Positions 27,140-37,466 of a stretch of DNA of 64,000 nucleotides are shown here, piece by piece. A program made the position numbers and the translations under genes. The notes beneath the pieces are model-generated. The model did no database searches and was not told the origin of the DNA. It saw nothing but the letters and a program-made list of their open reading frames with translations. Numbering within the stretch: the stretch's first letter is position 1; each line of letters starts with the position of its first letter. Source of the DNA: Robertmurraya massiliosenegalensis JC6. GTDB lineage: Bacteria; Bacillota; Bacilli; Bacillales; Cytobacillaceae. The DNA is taken from assembly GCF_000311725.1 (NCBI RefSeq), contig NZ_HE978511.1, positions 863,523 to 927,522 on the forward strand, read 5' to 3'.

Positions 27140-29737
27140 TTATTTTGATAATTTGATTGTATCGCCTTCAAGGACAATTTGTACACGACTATTTTCACCG
27201 ACATCGCCTGCAATGATTGCTCTAGCCAGCAATGTCTCCACATGACGTTGGATAAATCGTTTCAACGGCCTTGCCCCATAGACTGGATCAAACCCATTTG
27301 TTGCAATATATTCCTTCGCTTCCTCTGATATGCTCAACTGAATCTGTTGATCCTGTAATCTTCTCTGCAATTCTGAAATTAATTTTACGACAATTGACTT
27401 TATATTATTCAATGTTAACGGTTTAAAGAGGATTGTCTCATCCACACGGTTTAAAAATTCCGGACGGAAATGACCTCTTAATTGAGCCATAACTTGCTCC
27501 TTAACTTCATCTGATATGCTTTCCTGATCTACTTGACCTTCTAATAAAAAATGGGAGCCAATATTTGAAGTCATAATAATGACCGTATTTTTGAAATCAA
27601 CGGTTCTTCCTTGTGAATCAGTTACTCGCCCATCATCTAGCATTTGCAATAAAATATTGAACACATCTGGATGAGCTTTTTCAATTTCATCAAGTAAGAT
27701 AACGGAATATGGCTTTCTGCGCACTGCTTCTGTCAACTGTCCACCTTCTTCATAGCCAACATAACCTGGGGGTGCTCCGACAAGCCTTGATACAGAGTGC
27801 TTCTCCATATACTCCGACATATCAATACGGATAATCTGCTCCTCACTATCAAATAATGATTGCGCCAATGCTTTAGCTAATTCGGTTTTTCCAACACCTG
27901 TTGGCCCAAGAAAGATAAACGAACCAATCGGTCTGTTCGGATCTTTAATTCCTGCCCTTGCTCTTAGGACTGCATCGGAAACTAAGGAGACGGCTTCATC
28001 TTGTCCCACAACTCGTTCATGAAGAATTTGTTCTAGTCGTAATAACTTCTCTCGCTCTCCTTCTACCAGCTTCGCAAGAGGGATGCCTGTCCATCTTGCC
28101 ACAATATTCGCAATTTCCTCTTCCGTTACTTCCTCACGAAGAAGCCTTTCACCGGCTTGCTTTTGCACTTCCTCCTCCAGTTCTTTTAACTCTTTTTCTA
28201 GTGCTGGGATTCTGCCGTGACGTAATTCAGCCGCTTTATTTAAATCATATTGATTCTCTGCTTCCTCAAGTTCTCTACGTAATCTTTCCAATGTTTCGCG
28301 TTTCTCTTGCACTTGATGAATACTTTCCTTTTCAGACATCCACTTTGCTTTCATGGAATTCGCTTTATCACGCATATCAGCAAGTTCTTTTTGAAGTGTG
28401 GACAGTCTATTCTTACTTTGTTCATCTTCTTCTTTTTGTAGTGCCGCTTCCTCGATTTCCAATTGCATAACCCGTCTTGTAACCTCATCTAACTCTGATG
28501 GCATCGAATCAATTTCAGTTCGAATCATAGCACATGCCTCATCGACAAGATCAATCGCTTTATCAGGTAAAAAGCGATCAGATATATAGCGATCAGATAA
28601 TACAGCAGCTGTCACTAAGGCACGGTCATGAATATTTACCCCATGGTGAATTTCAAATCTCTCTTTCAATCCACGAAGAATTGAAATTGTATCTTCAACG
28701 TCTGGTTCTTGAACGAGTACTTGTTGGAAACGTCTCTCAAGAGCCGGGTCCTTTTCTATGTACTTGCGATGCTCATCCAAAGTCGTTGCACCAATACAAT
28801 GCAGTTCCCCTCGCGCTAACATTGGCTTTAACATATTACCAGCATCCATTGCTCCTTCTGTTTTTCCCGCTCCAACAATGGTATGAATTTCATCTATAAA
28901 AAGGAGAATCCTTCCTTCGCTCTTTTTAATCTCATTTAATACAGCTTTTAATCTTTCTTCAAACTCTCCTCGGAACTTAGCTCCTGCAATAAGGGAACTC
29001 ATGTCAAGAGAGAAAATTGTTTTATCCTTTAAGCCTTCTGGAACATCTTTACGTACAATTCTTTGAGCCAGCCCTTCAACAATCGCTGTTTTCCCAACTC
29101 CAGGCTCACCAATTAAAACTGGATTATTTTTCGTTTTTCGTGAAAGAATTCGAATCACATTTCGAATTTCCCCATCGCGGCCAATAACGGGATCGAGTTT
29201 TCCAGATTTCACTTCCGCCACTAAATCTCGACCATACTTTTTTAGAACATCATACGTTGCTTCTGGATTTTGTGAAGTCACCCTTTGATTCCCCCTTATT
29301 TCTTGGACCACTTGAAGTACTGCCTCATAAGTGATTCGTTCTTTCTGCAAAATTTCCCCAATCATTGATTGTGTATAGTTCATCGATGCCAATAATACAT
29401 GTTCAACCGAAATAAATTCATCTTGAAATTTTTCCATTTCCCTTTCAGCCTCTGAAAATAGCCGATGCAACTTATTTGTAATGTAGAGCTTCCCTTGCTC
29501 CACACCACTACCAGACACTTGAGGCTTCTTATGAAGTAATTCTTTTAAGTCATTCTCAAATTGTTGGGAAGGGAGATGGACTCTATCCAAAATGGCAGCG
29601 ACAAGACTGTCATCCTGTTCGATTAATGCAAGAAACAAATGGTCTTCGTCGACCTCCTGATGTTCTTTTGAAATCGCAATAGATTGGGCATTTAATAAAG
29701 CCGTCTGCAATCGTTCCGTCATTCTGTTCAGATCCAT
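27140..29737 (-). CDS. clpB: Chaperone ATPase ClpB
   Basis: Hsp100 disaggregase that, with DnaK, resolves protein aggregates; hexameric and cytosolic. 865 residues with the complete layout. N-domain (residues 1-145). AAA1 has Walker [14 protein letters not shown] near 205 and Walker [11 protein letters not shown]. Coiled-coil M domain lies at about 400-525. AAA2 has Walker [14 protein letters not shown] near 605 and [15 protein letters not shown]. It lacks the ClpP-binding loop of ClpA/ClpX. B. subtilis lacks clpB, while the B. cereus group has it at this place. AAAGGAGG lies 7 nt before the ATG. A CtsR box and SigA promoter are directly upstream. Confidence 0.97.
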   Translation of the reverse strand: MDLNRMTERLQTALLNAQSIAISKEHQEVDEDHLFLALIEQDDSLVAAILDRVHLPSQQFENDLKELLHKKPQVSGSGVEQGKLYITNKLHRLFSEAEREMEKFQDEFISVEHVLLASMNYTQSMIGEILQKERITYEAVLQVVQEIRGNQRVTSQNPEATYDVLKKYGRDLVAEVKSGKLDPVIGRDGEIRNVIRILSRKTKNNPVLIGEPGVGKTAIVEGLAQRIVRKDVPEGLKDKTIFSLDMSSLIAGAKFRGEFEERLKAVLNEIKKSEGRILLFIDEIHTIVGAGKTEGAMDAGNMLKPMLARGELHCIGATTLDEHRKYIEKDPALERRFQQVLVQEPDVEDTISILRGLKERFEIHHGVNIHDRALVTAAVLSDRYISDRFLPDKAIDLVDEACAMIRTEIDSMPSELDEVTRRVMQLEIEEAALQKEEDEQSKNRLSTLQKELADMRDKANSMKAKWMSEKESIHQVQEKRETLERLRRELEEAENQYDLNKAAELRHGRIPALEKELKELEEEVQKQAGERLLREEVTEEEIANIVARWTGIPLAKLVEGEREKLLRLEQILHERVVGQDEAVSLVSDAVLRARAGIKDPNRPIGSFIFLGPTGVGKTELAKALAQSLFDSEEQIIRIDMSEYMEKHSVSRLVGAPPGYVGYEEGGQLTEAVRRKPYSVILLDEIEKAHPDVFNILLQMLDDGRVTDSQGRTVDFKNTVIIMTSNIGSHFLLEGQVDQESISDEVKEQVMAQLRGHFRPEFLNRVDETILFKPLTLNNIKSIVVKLISELQRRLQDQQIQLSISEEAKEYIATNGFDPVYGARPLKRFIQRHVETLLARAIIAGDVGENSRVQIVLEGDTIKLSK

Positions 29738-29749
29738 GTCATTTCCTCC

Positions 29750-29766
29750 TTTGACCTTCTTTGACC
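29750..29766 (-). promoter_or_regulatory. CtsR operator of clpB
   Basis: Minus strand GGTCAAAGAAGGTCAAA is an exact match to the CtsR direct repeat GGTCAAANANRGTCAAA. It lies between the predicted start point and the ribosome site of clpB, so repression at normal temperature and heat induction are expected. Confidence 0.95.
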
Positions 29767-29775
29767 TTTTACTCC

Positions 29776-29803
29776 ATTATAATCCATTTTTTCCATATGT
29801 AAA
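29776..29803 (-). promoter_or_regulatory. SigA-type promoter of clpB
   Basis: Minus strand TTTACA (-35, 29803-29798), 16-bp spacer, TATAAT (-10, 29781-29776). The -35 region overlaps the first arm of the yjzC terminator hairpin. Confidence 0.75.
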
Positions 29804-29827
29804 GCCACCCCTTGAAGAGGGTGGCTT
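29802..29827 (-). terminator. Intrinsic terminator after yjzC
   Basis: AAGCCACCC / GGGTGGCTT perfect stem, 8-nt loop, 33 bp after the yjzC stop. Confidence 0.75.
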
Positions 29828-29859
29828 AGTTTGTTTTTACAATGTTTTACCTGACAAGG

Positions 29860-30051
29860 TCAACCTGAATCTCTCGGTTTCGTTTTATACATCCAATGGC
29901 GATTATGATTTGAGTTTTCTGGAAAACGATCGCCTGCTTTAAGTCTAATTTTTTTTGGATTCATTACGCCATCGCCTTCTTCACCTATTTCCACATATAT
30001 CCCATTATTCGGTGCTTTCTGACCGGCACGAAATTTATGGCTCTGTCCCAT
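29860..30051 (-). CDS. yjzC: YjzC family protein
   Basis: 63 residues. The sequence GQSHKFRAGQKAPNNGIYVEIGE at the start and KKIRLKAGDRFPENSNHNRHWMY at the end are the YjzC pattern, a small basic Bacillus protein of unknown function. The layout (AGQKAPNNGIY...LKAGDRFPE) resembles a beta-barrel-like small domain. AAAGGAG lies 7 nt before the ATG. In B. subtilis yjzC sits next to yjzD; here clpB lies between them. Confidence 0.87.
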   Translation of the reverse strand: MGQSHKFRAGQKAPNNGIYVEIGEEGDGVMNPKKIRLKAGDRFPENSNHNRHWMYKTKPRDSG

Positions 30052-30122
30052 ACATACACTCCTTTCCTTCTGTTTAACGTTATTATTTCCGTTGATAGAT
30101 CTTTCATGAATCGAAAATCAAA

Positions 30123-30149
30123 TGAAACTTTCTTTTTTTCTCTTTCGTC
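30123..30149 (+). promoter_or_regulatory. ECF-sigma-type promoter of uppP
   Basis: TGAAAC and CGTC separated by 17 bp, about 75 bp upstream of the uppP ATG. This matches the -35/-10 pattern of cell-envelope stress sigma factors of the SigM/SigW/SigX type in Bacillus, fitting a gene for lipid-carrier recycling. Confidence 0.65.
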
Positions 30150-30224
30150 TATACATAGCGTACACGTCGATATCAGTTGTGATATAGTAAAGATTGTGAA
30201 TTTGTTTAAATCAGGAGGAACATT

Positions 30225-31034
30225 ATGGATTTTTTTGAAATAGTAAAATACTTTCTACTAGGACTTTTTCAAGGTTTTACTGAACCCATTCCGATTTCAT
30301 CAAGTGGACATTTAGAAATTGCAGGGCATTTCCTCAATGTAGAAATTGAAGGATTAAGCTTTGCCCTTTTAGTCAACACAGCATCCTTAATCGCTGTCCT
30401 GATTATTTATCGCAAAGATGTATGGAGATTAATCGAAAACGGCCTTGCCTATATAACAAAGCGTGAAGAATCAGCTAAATCTGATTTCCGCTTTATTATT
30501 TACTTAATTATTGGGACAATCCCAGCTGGTGTTATTGGCATTTTGTTCGAGGATTATATTGAAAAACATTTAACAGGTGTAAAAGTAGTCGGAATAACAT
30601 TGTTAATTACAGGGGTTGCGTTATGGCTTATTCGTAATTTACGTGGACGGAAGAATGATGCAGATCTTTCTATTCGTGATGCGCTGATTGTTGGACTCGC
30701 TCAAGCTGTCGCACTCATCCCAGGAATTAGCCGCTCTGGAGCAACAATCGTCGCAAGCATGGGATTAGGAATGAAACAAGAAACAGCGTTAAGATATTCC
30801 TTCTTATTATATATCCCAGTGAGTGTCGGCGGCATGATTCTTGGATTTAAAGACATATTAGCAGACGAGAATCTCGCACAATTGGCATTACCTTATACAT
30901 TTGCTTTCTTCGCATCATTAGTTGCATCCTATTTTTCACTAAAATGGTTCATGAATATCATGGCTCGAGGAAATCTCAAATATTTTGCGATTTACTGTTT
31001 TATCGTCGGACCGTTAGTATTCTTCTTATCGTAA
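30225..31034 (+). CDS. uppP: Undecaprenyl-diphosphatase UppP (BacA)
   Basis: Integral membrane enzyme that dephosphorylates undecaprenyl-diphosphate so that the lipid carrier can be reused in peptidoglycan synthesis; gives bacitracin tolerance. 269 residues with about eight hydrophobic helices. The two BacA motifs are present. The first is [20 protein letters not shown] (residues 13-32; the usual TEFLP reads TEPIP). The second is [20 protein letters not shown], near residue 162-181. GGAGG lies 7 nt before the ATG. Single gene, with its own terminator and an ECF-type promoter. Confidence 0.94.
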   Translation: MDFFEIVKYFLLGLFQGFTEPIPISSSGHLEIAGHFLNVEIEGLSFALLVNTASLIAVLIIYRKDVWRLIENGLAYITKREESAKSDFRFIIYLIIGTIPAGVIGILFEDYIEKHLTGVKVVGITLLITGVALWLIRNLRGRKNDADLSIRDALIVGLAQAVALIPGISRSGATIVASMGLGMKQETALRYSFLLYIPVSVGGMILGFKDILADENLAQLALPYTFAFFASLVASYFSLKWFMNIMARGNLKYFAIYCFIVGPLVFFLS

Positions 31035-31036
31035 AC

Positions 31037-31073
31037 GCAAAAAAGCCTACCAACGATTTTGTAGGCTTTTTTG
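31037..31073. terminator. Bidirectional terminator between uppP and argF
   Basis: AAAAAGCCTAC / GTAGGCTTTTT perfect stem with a 10-nt loop between convergent genes. Confidence 0.92.
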
Positions 31074-31077
31074 CTCT

Positions 31078-32037
31078 TTACTGTAAAATTTCAACTAACA
31101 ATGCTTTCTGTACATGAAGGCGGTTGCCCGCTTGTTGAAATACAGAAGAATGGTTCCCATCAATCACTTCCCCTGTCACTTCTTCTCCTCTATGTGCCGG
31201 CAAGCAATGAAGGAAGAGATAGTCATCCTTTGCACCAAGGACCAACTTTTCATTCACCTGAAAATCTTTGAAATCGATGAGGCGCTGAGCATTTTCTGCT
31301 TCTTGCCCCATACTCGTCCAGACATCTGTATAGATAACATCAGCTCCGGCAACTGCTTGGGTTGGATCGCTTTCAATCGAAATTTCCCCACCATTTTCTA
31401 AAGCGAATTTTTTAGCAAGTTCGGTTACTTTCTCATTCGGTTCATATCCGATAGGTGTGGCAACAACAAGGTTCATTCCTACTTTTGCAGCAGCGATCAT
31501 TAACGAATGAGCGACATTATTCCCATCACCAATATAGACCATCTTAATCCCTTCCAATTTTCCTTTTTCTTCTTGAATCGTTAATAAGTCAGCCAAAGCC
31601 TGGCAGGGATGATACAAATCAGTCAAACCATTAATAATTGGAATGGTTGCATGCTCCGCTAGCTCTACCACCCGTTCGTGAGATAAAGTTCTTATCATCA
31701 CAGCATCAATATAACTGGATAGTACTTTTGCTGTATCTGAAATTGGCTCTCCTCTTCCTAATTGCAACTCCTGACCGTTTAGATGGATCACTTGACCACC
31801 TAACTGTAACATTCCTGCTTCAAAGGAAACTCTCGTACGGGTTGAAGGTTTATCAAAAATCAAACCTAAAATCTTTCCTTGTAAAATCGGTGTTGGTTCT
31901 CCAGATAAATATGCCTTTTTCAATTCTTTCGCTTTTTTAAGTAACGCTTTAATTGTTGCTGGAGAATAATCAGCTAATGTTAATAAATCCTGACCTTTAA
32001 TACTTGTATTTGCTTTTTTTGCCTGTAATGATAACAT
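31078..32037 (-). CDS. argF: Ornithine carbamoyltransferase
   Basis: Makes citrulline from ornithine and carbamoyl phosphate, sixth step of arginine synthesis. 319 residues, the same as B. subtilis ArgF. The carbamoyl-phosphate loop is [13 protein letters not shown] (near residue 63-75). Other conserved parts are [13 protein letters not shown] (near 141) and the ornithine site [15 protein letters not shown] (near 281). It is the last gene of the arg operon, 38 bp after carB, so it uses the carbamoyl phosphate made by CarAB encoded just before it. Confidence 0.97.
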   Translation of the reverse strand: MLSLQAKKANTSIKGQDLLTLADYSPATIKALLKKAKELKKAYLSGEPTPILQGKILGLIFDKPSTRTRVSFEAGMLQLGGQVIHLNGQELQLGRGEPISDTAKVLSSYIDAVMIRTLSHERVVELAEHATIPIINGLTDLYHPCQALADLLTIQEEKGKLEGIKMVYIGDGNNVAHSLMIAAAKVGMNLVVATPIGYEPNEKVTELAKKFALENGGEISIESDPTQAVAGADVIYTDVWTSMGQEAENAQRLIDFKDFQVNEKLVLGAKDDYLFLHCLPAHRGEEVTGEVIDGNHSSVFQQAGNRLHVQKALLVEILQ

Positions 32038-32075
32038 TTCCTAAATTCACTCCCTCACACATATAGTGACTCTCT

Positions 32076-35000
32076 TTAAGCTTTAATTGCTAATGAAGAG
32101 TGCCAATCTTCTATCGCTCTTACATCAAAGTTCTTGACTTTTAATGCTTGATTAAATGCTTTCAGGCTCTCTGGCTCAGTAAAATTAATGATTCTTTTCT
32201 TTGTAGCAAGCTCCCGCAAGTGTTTATCTTCCTTGTCTTGACTCGGATTATAGTAAGCAATCGTTGCTCCCTCTAAAAATTCAGCATCTGCAGAGAAAAC
32301 AAGTTCGAAAGAATCATCTAAACCATCAAGTTCAACGCTTTCTTTTGCCACAATTCTTCCGGCAGGTCGAATCGCCTGATGGAAGGCTTTACGCAATGCT
32401 TCTTCTTCTGTTTTCCCAAGACTAATTCCTTCCCCAGTCGATCTCATTTCCGCACTAACCTTTGAATCCAAACCTTTAAGGGCGTAATTGGAAAAGACCG
32501 GATACTTAATACAGACAAATGGAATTGTCATCAAATTATGGTCTACATCAGCTTTCGACATTTTATATTTCCCGAGCAATACTTTTGTCGCAATTTGTAC
32601 TAACGGGATTCCTGTGACTTTACTAACGATTGGTACCGTTCTGCTTGCACGAGGGTTAACCTCGAGGACATACACTTCTTCATTTTTAATAATAAATTGG
32701 ATATTCATAAGCCCTTTATATTGAAGGAATTGAGCAAGTTTTTCCGCAAACTTTACAATCTTCTCCTTCACTACATCTGTTAATCTTTGTGCAGGAAGGA
32801 CTGATAAACTATCTCCTGAGTGAACCCCTGTTTTTTCGATATGTTCCATGATCGTTGGAATGAGGACATATTGCCCATCTGTAACAAGGTCTATCTCAGC
32901 TTCTGTTGCATGAAGAAATTCATCTACTAAAAATGGAAAGCGTGCCTGACCTTTCTTCACATATTGCTTTAATTCCTCCTCATCTTCAATAATTTCCATC
33001 CCCTTACCACCTATAACAAAAGATGGTCTTAGTAAAACAGGATAACCAATCTGCTCTGCTACTTTCACCAATTCCTCTGGATTGTGGACAACATCGCCTT
33101 TTAGATGCGGAATTTCCAGTTTTTCTAACAATTGATAAAAGAGTTTCCGATCCTCCAGTAAATCAATGACGTTCGATTTTGTTCCCAATATATTGACGTC
33201 ATATGCTTCTAGCTCCTGTGCTAAATTAATCGCTGTTTGCCCACCCAACTGAATAATACAGTCTGTTATGCCTTCAGCATCAATCACATTGAGAATATCT
33301 TCAATTACTAAAGGCTCAAAATATAATTTATCAGCTGTGGCAAAATCAGTACTAACCGTTTCAGGGTTGTTATTAATCATTATCGTTTCTATTCCAAGCT
33401 CTTTAAGGGCAAAAACACCGTGAACAGAACAATAATCAAATTCAACCCCTTGCCCAATACGAATCGGACCACTGCCAATGATTAAAACCTTCTGCTTAGA
33501 AGATCGGATTTGTTCATTTTCTCCAAAATAAGTAGAGTAATAATAATTAGATTTCGCCTCAAATTCGGCTGCACATGTATCAACCATTTTATAAGAAGGA
33601 ATGATTCCATAATCTTTTCTTTTTTGTCGAACAACCTTTTCAGCAACGTTCCAACTCTTTGCTAAATAGGCATCACTGAAACCTTTTTCTTTGAATAGCT
33701 GAAGTTCACTACTGGAAACTTGTTCTAAATTGGTGGATGCAATCCTATCCTCAACTGAAACAAGTCGTTTTAAATAGGATAAAAAGAATTCATCTACCTT
33801 TGTGAGTTCATGAAGCTGACTGATTTTATCGTCTCTACGTAATAATTCTAAGAGAATAAAAAGTCTCTCATCATTTTGTTGCAGGAGCTTCTCCACTAAT
33901 TGTTCAGAACTGAGACTTGCTAAACCAGGCAACTGTAGATCTTGAACATCAATCTCTAAAGAATGAATTGCTTTTAATAAAGCCCGTTCAAAGCTACGAT
34001 CGATGCTCATTACTTCACCAGTTGCTTTCATTTGTGTGCCAAGTTTTCGTTCGATATTTGGGAATTTATCAAATGGCCATTTCGGAATTTTGACGACGAC
34101 ATAATCAAGGGCAGGCTCGAAACTTGCAAATGTATCTCCCGTAACTGGATTGATGATTTCATCTAACGTGTAACCAACGGCTAACTTCGCTGCCATTCGG
34201 GCAATTGGGTAACCCGTTGCTTTCGAAGCTAGGGCGGAAGAACGACTTACGCGCGGGTTCACCTCAATTAAATAATAGTTTTTACTGCTGGGATCAAGGG
34301 CGAACTGGATATTACAGCCCCCGATAATGCCCAAGGCAGAAATAATTTTGATGCTGGCTCCGCGTAGCATTTGATACTCATCATCTGTTAATGTTTGTGA
34401 TGGTGCTACGACAATTGAATCGCCTGTATGAACACCGACAGGATCGAAGTTTTCCATATTACAAATCGTAATACATGTATTTGCCCCATCTCGCATTACT
34501 TCATATTCCACTTCTTTATATCCTGCTATGCTTCTTTCAACTAAGCACTGGTGAATGGCACTTTCCTGTAAACCACCTGAAACAAGTTGGGTTAGCTGCT
34601 CTTCATTGTCGGCAATTCCTCCACCCGTTCCACCAAGGGTATAAGCAGGTCTAACGATAATCGGAAAGTCAATTTTCCTAGCAAATTGGAGCGCTTCCTC
34701 GACCGTATGAACAATTTCACTTTCTGGTACAGGCTCACTTAGATCCTTCATAAGTTGACGAAACGCTTCTCGATCTTCACCTCTTTTGATCGATTCAATT
34801 GAACTTCCGAGCATCTTCACACGATACTTTTTTAATATCCCTTGCTCACTTAATTGAAAGGCAAGGTTTAGTCCAGTTTGACCACCCAATGTGGCCAAAA
34901 TCCCATCTGGACGTTCCTTCGCAATAATTTTCTCCAATACATCTACTGTTAATGGTTCAAAATAAATGCGGTCAGCAAAATTTGAATCGGTCATAATAGT

Positions 35001-35168
35001 GGCAGGGTTATTATTCACAAGAATCACTTTGTACCCTTCTTCTTTCAATGCAATACAGCCTTGTGTGCCTGCGTAATCGAATTCTGCTGCTTGCCCAATG
35101 ACAATAGGTCCTGAGCCGATGACTAGTATAGTTTGTATGCTGGTGTCTTTAGGCATATAAAGCGGCAC
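32076..35168 (-). CDS. carB: Carbamoyl-phosphate synthase large subunit, arginine-type
   Basis: 1030 residues, the length of the arginine-specific B. subtilis enzyme; pyrimidine CarB is about 40 residues longer. Two homologous ATP-grasp halves are visible. The first begins IQTILVIGSGPIVIGQAAEFDYAGTQ (residue 10). The second begins KVLIIGSGPIRIGQGVEFDYC (about 553). The grasp loops are RPAYTLGGTGGGIAD and RPSFVIGGKGMEIIED. The C-terminal regulatory domain, after residue about 925, is short. This fits an enzyme controlled by arginine repression, not by UMP. Its start overlaps the carA stop by 20 bp. Confidence 0.96.
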   Translation of the reverse strand: MPLYMPKDTSIQTILVIGSGPIVIGQAAEFDYAGTQGCIALKEEGYKVILVNNNPATIMTDSNFADRIYFEPLTVDVLEKIIAKERPDGILATLGGQTGLNLAFQLSEQGILKKYRVKMLGSSIESIKRGEDREAFRQLMKDLSEPVPESEIVHTVEEALQFARKIDFPIIVRPAYTLGGTGGGIADNEEQLTQLVSGGLQESAIHQCLVERSIAGYKEVEYEVMRDGANTCITICNMENFDPVGVHTGDSIVVAPSQTLTDDEYQMLRGASIKIISALGIIGGCNIQFALDPSSKNYYLIEVNPRVSRSSALASKATGYPIARMAAKLAVGYTLDEIINPVTGDTFASFEPALDYVVVKIPKWPFDKFPNIERKLGTQMKATGEVMSIDRSFERALLKAIHSLEIDVQDLQLPGLASLSSEQLVEKLLQQNDERLFILLELLRRDDKISQLHELTKVDEFFLSYLKRLVSVEDRIASTNLEQVSSSELQLFKEKGFSDAYLAKSWNVAEKVVRQKRKDYGIIPSYKMVDTCAAEFEAKSNYYYSTYFGENEQIRSSKQKVLIIGSGPIRIGQGVEFDYCSVHGVFALKELGIETIMINNNPETVSTDFATADKLYFEPLVIEDILNVIDAEGITDCIIQLGGQTAINLAQELEAYDVNILGTKSNVIDLLEDRKLFYQLLEKLEIPHLKGDVVHNPEELVKVAEQIGYPVLLRPSFVIGGKGMEIIEDEEELKQYVKKGQARFPFLVDEFLHATEAEIDLVTDGQYVLIPTIMEHIEKTGVHSGDSLSVLPAQRLTDVVKEKIVKFAEKLAQFLQYKGLMNIQFIIKNEEVYVLEVNPRASRTVPIVSKVTGIPLVQIATKVLLGKYKMSKADVDHNLMTIPFVCIKYPVFSNYALKGLDSKVSAEMRSTGEGISLGKTEEEALRKAFHQAIRPAGRIVAKESVELDGLDDSFELVFSADAEFLEGATIAYYNPSQDKEDKHLRELATKKRIINFTEPESLKAFNQALKVKNFDVRAIEDWHSSLAIKA

Positions 35169-36231
35169 TCCTCTTGTTTTCTGTTATCGTCTGTAGAAAT
35201 TCATCAAATATATAATCCCCTTCAGAGGGTCCTGGGTTCGCTTCAGGGTGGAATTGAACCGTTTGTAATGGCAATTCCTTATGGGTTAAACCTTCCACGG
35301 ATCGATCGTGCAAATGGAAGAATCTCCCTACAAGTCCTGTTCCCTTAATGCTTTCCTCATCCACCACATAGCTGTGATTTTGCGATGACATAAATACTTT
35401 GTTTATCTTTTGGTCTTTAATCGGATGATTGGCTCCCCGATGACCAAATAAAAGCTTCTTCGTATCCCCACCTAACGCCAAAGCTACAAGTTGATGCCCT
35501 AAACAAATACCAAGAGTCGGGAAATGTTCAACAAGCTGACGAATGGTCGGTAATAGCGGTTGTAATTGCTTCGGATCTCCAGGACCATTGGAAAAAAGAA
35601 CTCCATCAGGTGCGATTGCCGCAATTACTTGGAAAGATGTATTATAAGGCACTACCGTTACTTGGCAGTTTCTTGCTAACAAGGATGCTAAAATCGAATT
35701 CTTTGTTCCGAAATCCAGCAACACAATATGGGGATTGCCTTGCCCATAGGTTTTAATTAATTTCTCTGACACGTATGGTACCTTATCTGTTTCTAATGTT
35801 CGCTTACCTATCGTGCTCTTCTCATCACTTGTTGAAATTCGTGCAGGCATAGAACCATGAGCACGAATTTTTTTGACAATTGCTCTTGTATCAATATGGG
35901 ATAACAATGGAATTCCCCACTTTTCCAAATACTCTTTTAGAGAATACTCCGCTTGATAATGAGAGGCTTCCGCATTTGCTTCATAAACAATCACACCAGC
36001 AACATGAGGTTTCTTACTTTCAAAGTCCTCTTCATTGATGCCATAGTTGCCAATCAGAGGGTACGTAAAGACAATAATTTGATCCTTATAACTTGGATCA
36101 GTCAGTACCTCCTGATAACCCGTCATTCCAGTATAAAAGACAACTTCCCCTTCTATATGTTGAGTGGAGACATTCGTATTCCAATTCCCTTCATATACGT
36201 CTCCGCTTTGTAAGTGTAAATATCCCTTCAT
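35149..36231 (-). CDS. carA: Carbamoyl-phosphate synthase small subunit, arginine-type
   Basis: Glutaminase subunit that feeds ammonia to CarB. 360 residues. Class I glutamine amidotransferase triad: Cys in LGICLGHQLVALALGG (about residue 242), then His and Glu in VQFHPEANPGPSEG. N-terminal domain MKGYLHLQSGDVYEGN and MTGYQEVLTDPSYKDQIIVFTYPLIGNYG are typical. The open frame starts 13 codons earlier, but GAGGTG 6 nt before the ATG at 36231 decides. A 78-bp gap from argD contains ARG-box-like sequence, suggesting an internal regulated promoter. Confidence 0.95.
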   Translation of the reverse strand: MKGYLHLQSGDVYEGNWNTNVSTQHIEGEVVFYTGMTGYQEVLTDPSYKDQIIVFTYPLIGNYGINEEDFESKKPHVAGVIVYEANAEASHYQAEYSLKEYLEKWGIPLLSHIDTRAIVKKIRAHGSMPARISTSDEKSTIGKRTLETDKVPYVSEKLIKTYGQGNPHIVLLDFGTKNSILASLLARNCQVTVVPYNTSFQVIAAIAPDGVLFSNGPGDPKQLQPLLPTIRQLVEHFPTLGICLGHQLVALALGGDTKKLLFGHRGANHPIKDQKINKVFMSSQNHSYVVDEESIKGTGLVGRFFHLHDRSVEGLTHKELPLQTVQFHPEANPGPSEGDYIFDEFLQTITENKRSAALYA

Positions 36232-36252
36232 GTCAAACACCTCAAAATCATT

Positions 36253-36297
36253 TGTATATTTATTTTCCATAGTTAATATTTATGCATTTTTATTATT
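36253..36297. promoter_or_regulatory. ARG-box-like sequences between argD and carA
   Basis: TGTATATTTATTTT and ATGCATTTTTATTATT lie in tandem about 20-65 bp upstream of carA. Both resemble the arginine-repressor half-site pattern TGNAT-WWWW-ATNCA without being perfect. They could give carA-carB-argF a secondary, arginine-sensitive promoter. Confidence 0.4.
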
Positions 36298-36308
36298 AAA
36301 AATTCAGC

Positions 36309-37466
36309 CTAAATGGCTGGTTCAGTTATCTCATTAACGACTTTTTTCAATCCCGCAATACATTGTTCAATTTCATGAATTGATACAGTTAATGGTGGTA
36401 ATAGCCTTAGGACATTTTCGCCAGCTGGAAGTGCGAGAATCCCTTCCTCTCTTAACTCTGGTAAAAAAGGTTGAATCGACTGTTCGAATTCAATTCCGAT
36501 CATTAATCCTTTTCCACGTACTTCTTTTATGAGACGATTTCCATGAAAAAGTTTATTTAATTGGGAAAGCAAGTACTCCCCTTTAATTTCAACCTCCTGT
36601 AAAAAAACCTCATCAAAAACAATTCCCATTGTAGCAATTGCAGCAGCAACACTAATCGGATTTCCACCAAACGTAGAACCATGGCTTCCAGGACCAAAAA
36701 AGGGTTTTAAATTTTCCTTGCCAATGACAGCACCAATGGGCAGGCCACTTCCTAACCCTTTTGCTGATGTAACGATATCAGGGCTTAGACCGAAATGTTG
36801 GAAGGCGAATGGTTTTCCTGTTCTTCCGATTCCTGTTTGAATTTCATCCATAATTAGAAGAGCCTGATGCTCATGACAAAGTGTTTCCACTGCCTTTAAG
36901 AAATCTTGCGTCCCAACATGGACTCCTCCTTCTCCTTGAATGACCTCGAGCATGACCGCTGCTACCTCATCATCCAATAAATCCTTAAGAGAGTCGATGT
37001 CATTAAATGTAGCATAGGTGAATTTTTCTAACATCGGTCCAAAACCATGTTTGATTTTCTCCTGTCCTGTTGCAGCCATCGTTGCAAATGTACGTCCATG
37101 AAATGATTGCTTAAAAGTAATAATTTTTGTCTTACCAGTCGCTTTTCTCGCTAATTTGATCGCAGCTTCGTTTGCTTCTGCACCACTATTAGCAAAAAAT
37201 ACAGCATCCATCTCAGCAGCGGTAGCCAGTATTTTTGCCGCCTGTTCTTGCTTCTCCATTGTAAAAAGATTGGATACATGCCAAAATTGATCCAGCTGAT
37301 TTTCTATTGCATCCTTCACCACTTTCGGTTGATGCCCAAGATTACAAACGCCAATTCCAGAGGTGAAATCTAAATATTGCTTCCCCTTTTTATCGGTTAC
37401 GTAACTCCCTTCTGCAATTTCAGGTTCAACATCCCAGCGAGCATAAGTTTGAAATAAATAGCTCAT
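36309..37466 (-). CDS. argD: Acetylornithine aminotransferase
   Basis: PLP-dependent class III transaminase, step four of arginine synthesis. 385 residues. The PLP region is FANSGAEANEAAIKLARKAT (near residue 93), FHGRTFATMAATGQ follows, DEIQTGIGRTG is near 210, and the Schiff-base lysine is in VTSAKGLGSGLPIGA (about residue 239). TFGGNPISVAAA is also standard. The stop codon of argB lies directly before the ATG, so argB-argD are coupled. Confidence 0.96.
   Translation of the reverse strand: MSYLFQTYARWDVEPEIAEGSYVTDKKGKQYLDFTSGIGVCNLGHQPKVVKDAIENQLDQFWHVSNLFTMEKQEQAAKILATAAEMDAVFFANSGAEANEAAIKLARKATGKTKIITFKQSFHGRTFATMAATGQEKIKHGFGPMLEKFTYATFNDIDSLKDLLDDEVAAVMLEVIQGEGGVHVGTQDFLKAVETLCHEHQALLIMDEIQTGIGRTGKPFAFQHFGLSPDIVTSAKGLGSGLPIGAVIGKENLKPFFGPGSHGSTFGGNPISVAAAIATMGIVFDEVFLQEVEIKGEYLLSQLNKLFHGNRLIKEVRGKGLMIGIEFEQSIQPFLPELREEGILALPAGENVLRLLPPLTVSIHEIEQCIAGLKKVVNEITEPAI

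Noticed and set aside
27958..28470. 170-codon frame antisense to clpB
   Set aside because: Shadow of the clpB coiled-coil region on the opposite strand; Leu/His-rich composition, no ribosome site.
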